Made by a program: the position numbers and the translations under genes
In this document: positions 57,051-64,000 of the stretch, in pieces
How positions within the stretch are numbered: position 1 is the first letter of the stretch
Layout of the letters: every line of letters begins with the position of its first letter
Assembly (NCBI GenBank): GCA_033816765.1
Contig: CM066292.1
Location: 3,286,001-3,350,000, forward strand
DNA from: Nothopassalora personata
Taxonomy: Eukaryota; Ascomycota; Dothideomycetes; Mycosphaerellales; Mycosphaerellaceae
DNA length: 64,000 nt
Direction of reading: 5' to 3'
Notes under the pieces: model-generated
Databases searched by the model: none
Told to the model about the DNA's origin: nothing
What the model saw: the letters and a program-made list of their open reading frames with translations, nothing else

Positions 57051-58459
57051 TCAAGGCATCATCAGCGTGCCTGGTGGCGGTGGTGGCGGATCAACCGCAT
57101 CCCAGCCCTCACCATAAGGACAGTCCTCCACCTTAAACACCCCATCCGCATCGGCAATCAAGAACTGATTCTTCCCAATCACCTCCCAATCCTCCTCCTT
57201 GTACGTGCTCGGCTCCGAGGCGATGATCAAGTGCTTACCATGATGCTCCTCCGGAATACCTGCCCAACGATTCGGCGTCTCAATCCCGCTGGCATGATCT
57301 GGATACTTTCTGTTCAGCGTCACGCCGGCTTTGGTGCTGTAGTAGAGGGATGGAGGTTGGGAGGTCTGGTGGTTGCGGAAGCGGTAGGCGATCAGCTTGG
57401 AGCCGTCGGTGGCGCAGAGATTGAGGGAGTTGGGTCTCTTCTTGGAGCCGAAGTTCTTTTGCTGGATGGCCATTATTGTGGCAACGGCGCGGTGCATCGC
57501 GGCGGCCATTTCGGAGATGGGGTATTCGTGCTCGAACGTTGAGGCGGTGCCGAATTTGGTGAGGTAGGACATGTAGAGGGCGGCGATGTGTCTGGAAGTA
57601 ATTTAGATGTGACGTGTCTAGTATTGGACACGGCATGTCGTACTCGGAATCTGTGCCTCCGTGTACACAATTGTACGTGGCTGGAGACAATTCATTGACG
57701 ACATGCCGTTTGATGGCTTGGAAGTCACTGGCAGCACCGTTGTGCATAAAGGTGTGTCGTCCGAACACGAAAGGATGGTTGTTGATGTTGGCTATGGCGG
57801 TCCCGGACGATGCACGAATATGGGCGAACAAAACCCTGGTCTCCGAGTTGGCACAGATGGACAAGAAGTTGCTGTCATGCCTTGGAGGCTGGATCGTCTT
57901 GTAGAGAGCTGGACGCAGACCCTGCACGTGCTGTTCAGCAGGGACGACTTGCCAGGACTCGGCCCCAAGGGAGGATGGTACTTCTTTCTGGACGCCATCG
58001 GCTGATTGGCCTGTCTTACCAAGCTCGAAGTCGGCGTTGGAGGAAGTGTACCATGCGATGCCAAGGCCGTCGAAGCTGCCAGCGTCAATCATGATTGTGG
58101 TGCAGCGAAACACATGACCGGGAGGGATGAGCTCACTTCATGACGATGTTGCGTGCTTTGACATCGTTCTCTGAGTCGCCGTCTGCGCCATGGGGCAAGA
58201 GCTTGGGGAGATAGTGGTCCGAGACCTGCTTGACGAGCGAGTGTTTTGGCGAGATGAGGACATCTTCCAGGAGACACGGCTCTGTTGCTGAGATGTAGGC
58301 GAACCACCTGTGGCGGACGGGAGTAATCAGCAACCAACAATCAATCGCGCGTGAAAATATCCCACGAGGGTGGCACGAGGTGGATAAGCTTAAATGTGGG
58401 GACATGGATCTGCCGAAAAGCCAATCGTTATCGTTGACGAGGAGGACATACCGACACAT
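57051..58459 (-). CDS. DUG3: Class II glutamine amidotransferase, Dug3-like
   Basis: Dug3 works with Dug2 to split glutathione through its gamma-glutamyl bond, a cytosolic alternative to gamma-glutamyl transpeptidase. Exons 58459-58452, 58307-58137, 58075-57644 and 57591-57051 join to 383 codons, near the size of yeast Dug3. The first exon is only 8 nt. Splicing makes MCRWFAYISATEPCLLED, so the nucleophilic Cys is residue 2, as needed for class II amidotransferases. Further marks are NFDGLGIAWYTS, FAHIRASSG, NNHPFVFGRHTFMHNG and GGTDSE, matching the glutaminase fold. The C-terminus is Pro-rich. It is divergent from CFIm25 with about 315 bp between starts. Confidence 0.92.
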
Positions 58460-58773
58460 ATTGTGTGTGAACTCTGTCAGGTAAGCGATGATCAGGTGGT
58501 GGTCGAGGTTTGTGTATTTGTCTGTCGAAGACGTGAAAGAAGATAAGAGGGAGTAGTCTTGTTGTTAGGAGGCACGAAGACGACTGCTACTGCCCGCAGA
58601 CGGCATGCCGAAGACGGGCCTCCGGGGGATCCTTGTGCCGATCTGACACTGGCGCGCGTGCGAGCTGGCCCAAGCTCCCCGCGACCATTGTACTGTACAG
58701 TAGTAGATGAATGTCACTTCGCGTGTCCTGTAGTGCTGCAGTCCATACGACATACCACGGAATCTCCTCCATC

Positions 58774-59648
58774 ATGTCCACAGTCACTCCCGCACATCAG
58801 CTGTCCTCAGTACCCGCCAAGGACATCCTCCCCTTCCAGAGCCGCCAGCAACCCGCCGTACGACTCTACCCGCTGAGCAACTACACCTTCGGCACCAAGG
58901 AAACACAACCAGAGGAGGATGCATCCGTGAAAGACCGTCTGAAGCGCTTGGAGGAACACTACGAGAAACACGGAATGCGCCGATCCTGCGAAGCCATCCT
59001 CGTCTGCCATGAACACAACCACCCCCACGTCCTGATGCTGCAAATCGCCAATGCCTTCTTCAAGCTGTACGTTTCCTCTCTCCACTCCACCACAACCCTC
59101 TAAGCTAACATATCAGTCCTGGCGACTACATCCCCCACGACGTCGACGAGATCGAAGGCTTCAAGAACCGCCTCAACGAACGCCTCGCACCCACCGGCTC
59201 GCTCGCCGAGAAAGACGACCACGACTGGAACGTCTTCGACACCCTCGCCCAGTGGTACCGGCCCAACTTCGAGACCTTCATGTATCCGTTCCTGCCGCCG
59301 CACGTGACGCGTCCGAAAGAGTGCAAGAAGCTGTACTTCATTCAACTCCCGAAAGAGAAAGTCCTGAGCGTGCCGAAGAACATGAAGCTGCTTGCAGTGC
59401 CGCTGTTTGAGCTTTACGACAACAGTCAGAGGTATGGGCCACAGCTGAGCGCAATCCCGCATTATCTGTCGAGATACCGGTGGGAGTTTGTCGATGAGGA
59501 GGGGAAGATCGTGAGTTGGACACCGGGCGGGGAGGTGGATGAGAGGGTCAAGACGAAGATACTGGCGGGAGGAGAGAATGGGCATGCGGAGGCTGGCGCG
59601 GATGGAGATGTCAGGATGGAGGTCAGGGGCGAGGATGCGGCAGCTTAG
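58774..59648 (+). CDS. NUDT21: Cleavage factor Im 25 kDa subunit (CFIm25/NUDT21-like)
   Basis: CFIm25 binds UGUA elements in pre-mRNA and guides 3'-end cleavage and poly(A) site choice in the nucleus. Exons 58774-59066 and 59117-59648 (GTACGT donor, CAG acceptor, 50-bp intron) give 274 codons. The N-terminal segment RLYPLSNYTFGTKE and the Nudix-fold segment FFKLPGDYIPHDVDEIEGFK are diagnostic. Downstream are QWYRPNFETFMYPFLPPHVT and KNMKLLAVPLFELYDN. The family's Nudix box lacks hydrolase residues, so it binds RNA rather than hydrolysing nucleotides. An in-frame extension of 21 codons upstream exists but the chosen ATG gives the family start. The last 30 residues are acidic/Ala-rich. Confidence 0.93.
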
Positions 59649-59825
59649 AAATGCTTCACCGTCTGGAGCGATGGGTGTGTGGCGAGGAACTGGTTGCGGG
59701 TTACGAAAAGTATAACCGAACGCGAAGCGCTTGGTTGGAATGGGAAAAATGATATTGGAGCGTTCAGCAAGGCGTTTGGCGCAGAATGCAGGAAAAGCTC
59801 AGTCAACGACACAGATCCTTCATTC

Positions 59826-60170
59826 TCAGTCGAGACTGTCTACGAACCGCCTGCTCGGAAGCTCGATAGCCGTGATCACACTGCTACTAGTCCTGGAGCT
59901 CGGCGACTCGATCCCACTGGTCACCGCCCCGCGCGCAGTGCTTGTACCTGCGGTGCTCGGAGCTCCGAGGTTCCAGATTAACACAACTACCACGCCGAGA
60001 AAAACCAGGCTGAAGGCCGTGACGACGAGGGAAACCATGAGGACGCTGTCGAGGCGTTTTACGATGTTGGCGACATCAGAGATCTGAGGGTTACACATAG
60101 GCGCCGTGTGGTCCGGGTTGCAGAGAGGAAGGTTCGGGGTCGGCATTGGTGGGTATTGAAGTATGAACAT
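59826..60170 (-). CDS. Hypothetical single-pass membrane protein
   Basis: 114 codons from the ATG at 60170 (MFILQYPPMPTPNL). The first 40 residues are Pro-rich with two Cys. A strong transmembrane segment follows (VLMVSLVVTAFSLVFLGVVV and a few more), then a Ser/Thr/Arg-rich tail, so the likely layout is N-terminal outside or lumenal and a short cytosolic tail. The frame is open upstream to 60395, so a longer start or a 5' exon is possible. No family recognised. Confidence 0.5.
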   Translation of the reverse strand: MFILQYPPMPTPNLPLCNPDHTAPMCNPQISDVANIVKRLDSVLMVSLVVTAFSLVFLGVVVVLIWNLGAPSTAGTSTARGAVTSGIESPSSRTSSSVITAIELPSRRFVDSLD

Positions 60171-60804
60171 TGAGGTTCGGAGAGCAGGAGACCCTGTATG
60201 GACCGGATCGTAGGCAATATCAAGCTGATGGATAGGGGCGACACAAGATCGGTCCAGCAAGCATATGGCATCGCATCGCTGTCCAAAGTCGATGCATCTG
60301 CTGTGCTCTCGAGCTACCGATCTGATGTGCAGACATCTCCACTGCATTCGAACATACCAGACCTGGACCCTTTCCACCGACATGATTTGAATCACTCACA
60401 GGCTCTGTCCGGACGCCATAGGCAACCATCCAGACGCTCCAACCTTGTCCTCCACCCCACGATGAAGCCTGGATGCGACATTAAATGCCGTCTTGATCGG
60501 GCTTTGGGAGGAATAAGGCCCATGATTTAGGTACGGGCTACATTCTGACCAATGGTATGCATGATATTGTCACCATTCCAACCCTCAAGAACAACGACAC
60601 CCTGACAATCTAACCTCCCATCCTCCCAGCCCACCTCAATCCCCCCTTTCCCACATCCACCCCTCGCTAAAACACTGCTACCGCGCCTACGACAACGCCA
60701 CCCAACTCCAGCGCTGCCCTATGCTCAAAGCTCAAGACTTCTCCATCGATCTCAATCAGATCTTCCGAAGGATGGGAAATGGACCACCTTTTGAGTACAA
60801 GACT

Positions 60805-61005
60805 GACGGAGAAGGACTCAGCAAGAAAAGCCTGCCCTGTGACGTGGAAGAATGTCCCCTGGAAGCCGGACAACACTCTGAAGACGACAAAGGAGCTCAA
60901 GTCCGGCGACAAGGCTCCTGCTACGGTGAACAGGAGCAAGGTGATGATGCAAGCGTACCACAGCGCTCGGCCTTCTCCAAGATCTCGCCGACATCGCAGC
61001 CCAAG
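60805..61005 (-). pseudogene. Fragment of an MFS (DHA1-type) transporter
   Basis: The minus strand reads GRALWYACIITLLLFTVAGA, LSPDLSSFVVFRVLSGFQGT and then FFHVTGQAFLAE, matching the early helices of drug:H+ antiporter-type MFS proteins with their R..SG..G segment. Before and after, the similarity stops and no full frame exists, so only about 65 codons remain. It abuts a zinc-cluster regulator fragment on the other strand. Confidence 0.6.
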
Positions 61006-61132
61006 ATTTCAGTGAGTCTTCGGCATCTCTGTCAATTTCGCCGTCTGTTCTTCTCTCAAGCGTATAATAGCGTGACTAAGGCAGACCGAAGTCGACATGA
61101 GTGTCCCTGTCACCAGGATCTGATCCCTGCAC

Positions 61133-61745
61133 AGCTGCCAAGCATGTCACAAACGTAAAGTGAAGTGTAGCGGTGGGGGACCGCCACGCACAACATGTCG
61201 AGAGTCATCTCTGGAATGTGTCTATCCTGTGAAGGACAGGAAGACCAAGGTCGGCCAGCGAAATCTGGAGAAGATGGTCGAGGAGAACAAGCGATTACAG
61301 GCGTTGGTATCGACCAATCCTCGCCCTGTCATGCTTACTGCAAAGCTCAGGCTGGAAGAACGACTCCGAGGAGTTCCTTCTCGCTGTACAGTTCCTACAA
61401 GAGCTTGATCGCAACGGCAACTACGCGGCAAAAGAGTATTATACACATATAGAAGCGCTGAAGGTTGTCGTGACGAATGCTGTTAGTGAGCGGGCACAAG
61501 TCGGTGCCTCTATTGATGGAACTAGTAGCTCCACTACTTTTGGCGGTCCCCCGGGTTCGCAAGTGGTAGCTATGCCGGACTACTTAACTCAAAGTGCTAG
61601 CGATGGATATTTGCAGTACCCGCCATTACAAGAATTCCTGAATCAGCCAACTATTGACTTGGACTTTATGGAAACTGGAGGCTCTTGGTTGGACTGGAAC
61701 GAAATCGCCTGGCCGGAATTGGCGCCATTGAACGGGACACTATGA
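61133..61745 (+). pseudogene. Truncated Zn2Cys6 transcription factor
   Basis: A splice acceptor (CCTGCACAG) leads into SCQACHKRKVKCSGGG..TTCRESSLECVYP, a zinc-cluster DNA-binding head with CX2CX6C, followed by a coiled-coil linker (NLEKMVEENKRLQALV). The fourth Cys of the standard six is Arg. The frame then shifts: an adjacent phase reads EEFLLAVQFLQELDRNGNYA and ends at about 61745 with an acidic aromatic tail (WLDWNEIAWPEL). No middle homology domain is present, and the join would need a short intron or is a frameshift. Probably a decayed pathway regulator of the neighbouring transporter. Confidence 0.55.
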
Positions 61746-61964
61746 GGACCGCTTTGCTCTAATTCGGGTACGCAGCAGTAAACCAGGACCGGTTCAGACA
61801 GGTTCGGATGTCTTCTTAATGGTCAATCATTGATGCGGCCGGAGTGTTACGAGAAAGACGAGTAAAGAGGTGGAATAACTATACTACGCAAATAAAACGA
61901 GGAGTTGCAGCAAATCAAAGAAGAAAGCATTCCTGGAGAAATCGAATGACGGCCCCCATCCCCG

Positions 61965-62660
61965 CTAGTAGCCACCAAAGTGGGTGTGGAAATGGAAGTG
62001 GTCGCTGCCATCGGAGTCGTAGTCGGAGTCGGAGTCCGAGTCGTACCCTCCATATCCACTCAGCTTGCTGCGTCCTCCGCCGCGCATGGCTCTTCTTGCC
62101 TGACCGTCGCCGCCCGGCCCACGCATCAGAGGGTTCGCGCCCGCGACACCACCACCGGCGGCGGCATCATTCTGCTCACCTGGACCCTGCTGTTCGGCTC
62201 CATTCTGCGGGGCGCCTTCATTTAGCTGGGCGCCTCCACCTGGCTGTGCGTCTCCGTCCTGCTGCGCGCCAGGACCATTTAGTCCGCCTGGTTCCCTTCG
62301 ATCCTGGCCCATTCCACCAACGCCAGCGCCACCCATCCTGCCTTGACCATCCATCATGGCTTGCTGCATTCCGAGAAGATACGCGTTGCGTCCCATGTGC
62401 GCCATCATGCCTTGACGACCGCCCATCATTCCTGGATGGCCCATCATACCTGGTCCTCCCATCATACCTGGTCCTCCCATCATACCAGGTCCTCCCATCA
62501 TGCCAGCACCGCCCATCATGCCAGCACCGCCCATCACACCTGGGCCGCCCACCATGCCGCCCATACCGCGGGCTTGCATGTTGCGCTGTGCATTTGCTTG
62601 AAGGAATTGTCGTAACGCTACGTCCCTGGGGTTGTCTGAGTTCATCCAGTTGTAGTTCAT
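61965..62660 (-). CDS. Gly/Met-rich low-complexity protein 1
   Basis: 231 codons from ATG at 62660 (MNYNWMNSDNPRDVALRQFL). An N-terminal helix-like segment of about 30 residues is followed by tandem GGPGMM/GGAGMM units (coded by 18-bp repeats at about 62440-62545), a Gln/Gly/Pro-rich middle, and a C-terminus with a DSDSDSDYDSDGSDHFHFHT run ending GGY. Low complexity throughout, without a signal peptide or membrane segment. Function unknown; such compositions can drive phase separation. A shorter relative lies at 63245-63568 in the same orientation. Confidence 0.65.
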   Translation of the reverse strand: MNYNWMNSDNPRDVALRQFLQANAQRNMQARGMGGMVGGPGVMGGAGMMGGAGMMGGPGMMGGPGMMGGPGMMGHPGMMGGRQGMMAHMGRNAYLLGMQQAMMDGQGRMGGAGVGGMGQDRREPGGLNGPGAQQDGDAQPGGGAQLNEGAPQNGAEQQGPGEQNDAAAGGGVAGANPLMRGPGGDGQARRAMRGGGRSKLSGYGGYDSDSDSDYDSDGSDHFHFHTHFGGY

Positions 62661-62662
62661 GA

Positions 62663-63244
62663 TGACAGTTCCGATTAGTTGTGGAGATTAGATTTGATTC
62701 TTGATCTGGTGGGTTCCCACTGTCGAGAGAGCTACGTGTTTTGCGGTTCTTGAGTTTATCGAGTAAGGAGAAGTGGGAGGAAGGGGAGGATATAGTATTT
62801 CGGAGGGACTGAAGGTCACAGTCATGTATACAGTCGTGGTCAAACGCTACTGTGCAGAGTGTAGAACGGCAGCTCTGACGCTAAACATCGGTGATAGTGG
62901 TGATCGTGAAGCTCCAAACATCGCTGGTGAACGATAAGCATCCAGGGTGAGCAAACACATTGTGTTGCTGAGGACATTATTAACGATTGATGCATAGCAG
63001 CAGATGGCACACGATCGACTGGACAGCACATCGGCAGGTATTGTAGTACGTGGACTACGTTCATAGCACTTAGCTTGGTCGTGGACATGACAAGGACAGG
63101 CCAGTGGCAATATGTTATTGGCAAAGAAACGGCAGAAAGAAAATTCATCGTAGAGGTCGCTCCAATGCTACAACTAATTGCACTACACATCAACACCATT
63201 TCGCCTGACCAGGACTTAGGGGTAGAACTCAGCACGGTCAGCCT
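62663..63244. other. Intergenic between the two Gly/Met-rich genes
   Basis: About 580 bp. Minus frames at 62840-63235 are not convincing. The interval should contain the promoter of the gene at 61965-62660. Confidence 0.4.
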
Positions 63245-63568
63245 CTACCACCCATGTCCCATCCCTCCCATCCCTCCACCCATGCCACCCATACCCATGC
63301 CACCCATTCCGCCCATTCCACCGCCCATTCCGCCTCCCATCCCCATACCACCCATCCCCATACCCATTCCAGGGGTGGACCCCATCATGCCCTGTCCACC
63401 GCCAAGGCCGAACATAGCATTAGCATACTCGTAACCCCCAGTCATCATTGCTCGCATATAAGGATGCATGCGTGCCTGGAATTGCGGGTCATTCAAATCG
63501 AATTGATAGAGCGGTTGAGCATAAGGGGACATGGCCAAGGACATGAAAATAGGGGCGCCGTTGTCCAT
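63245..63568 (-). CDS. Gly/Met-rich low-complexity protein 2
   Basis: 107 codons from the ATG at 63568 (MDNGAPIFMSLAMSPYAQPL). The first 55 residues are mixed (FDLNDPQFQARMHPYMRAMM), then a Gly/Met tail in GMGGM/GMGGG units ends HGW. The order helix-like start plus Gly/Met repeat matches the gene at 61965-62660, although the sequences differ outside the repeat. The frame is open upstream for about 100 codons, but those residues look like untranslated sequence. No domain recognised. Confidence 0.6.
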   Translation of the reverse strand: MDNGAPIFMSLAMSPYAQPLYQFDLNDPQFQARMHPYMRAMMTGGYEYANAMFGLGGGQGMMGSTPGMGMGMGGMGMGGGMGGGMGGMGGMGMGGMGGGMGGMGHGW

Positions 63569-64000
63569 GCTGGAGAAGAAGCAGTTCCTGAAAGAGTTGT
63601 GGGTGTGTGGTGATTTTGTGTGGTTAAGAGATGTCAAAGTGGTTTTTCGGTTGAGGATGTGAGGAAGGGTGGAGGACGTGGTCGAGGAGGATATAAGTAG
63701 CTGCTGACTTTGTGGAATATTGTTATTCAAAAGATAATGAATATAGAAAAAGAGGTGCTGTGTGGCGTTGATGATGGTGTAAAGAATGCGTTGCGGACAT
63801 GCACTGCAGTGACTTATGCCAGGTTCATGTTGCAGGCGTGAAGCTCCGATGCAGATCAAATCTGGCAGATGCATTGATTGCTGAGATCGAAATCGTCGTT
63901 AGATCCTTCCCTGGTTGAGACACTCTTTGCCCAACCTTCAACCGGTGGTTTCCAGCCTCGCACACATTTCTCGCCCACTGTCATTACCAATTACATAAGG
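63569..64000. other. Flank upstream of Gly/Met-rich gene 2
   Basis: Likely promoter and 5' UTR of the minus-strand gene. No further gene supported before the window ends. Confidence 0.4.

Noticed and set aside
58711..58773. Longer start for CFIm25 adding 21 residues
   Set aside because: The extra residues resemble no family sequence, and the ATG at 58774 gives the expected N-terminus.
62440..62545. Evenly spaced 18-bp repeats considered as a CRISPR-like array
   Set aside because: They are in-frame codons for Gly/Met repeats, without spacers; the organism is a fungus.

Overview
This window comes from a filamentous ascomycete, most likely a Dothideomycete. Protein-coding genes carry short introns of about 50-160 bp with GT..AG ends. 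There are a dispersed 5S rRNA gene and fungal-type genes, and the repeats carry a very strong RIP signature: CpA and TpG are nearly gone, TpA is in excess, CpG is retained, and coding frames are broken mainly by TAG. The species was not determined.

Layout. Positions 1-19279 are a RIP-mutated retrotransposon block: the pol of a chromodomain Ty3/gypsy element (Gypsy-C), a copia fragment (Copia-A left copy), and a large 11.8 kb gypsy element with 370-bp LTRs (Gypsy-D). Gypsy-D holds a gag region, a pol region and a third open region I cannot identify, separated by copies of a palindrome that is also in its LTRs. Positions 19440-24517 hold a P450 gene broken at its 5' end by RIP spreading from the repeats, a 5S rRNA gene and two small hypothetical genes. 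Positions 24524-42310 are one nested insertion: Copia-A, interrupted by Copia-B, interrupted by Gypsy-B, interrupted by a 180-bp LINE tail. Target-site duplications are visible at each level.

Positions 42311-64000 are ordinary gene space: three tRNA-like loci, a poorly resolved reading frame, GET4 and a C78 (ZUP1-like) peptidase as a divergent pair, a 1171-aa protein joining a homeodomain-like segment, C2H2 fingers and a kinase domain, DUG3 and CFIm25 as a second divergent pair, a single-pass membrane protein, remnants of an MFS transporter and a zinc-cluster regulator, and two Gly-Met-rich low-complexity proteins.

The genic part is mostly housekeeping: tail-anchored protein targeting (GET4), ubiquitin chain processing (C78 peptidase), glutathione turnover (DUG3) and pre-mRNA 3'-end processing (CFIm25). 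The most unusual material is in the repeats: opposite-strand ORFs placed between pol (or gag) and the 3' LTR in three different retrotransposon families, the palindrome at ORF borders of Gypsy-D with its unassigned third ORF, and un-RIPed LINE tails sitting in heavily RIPed hosts.
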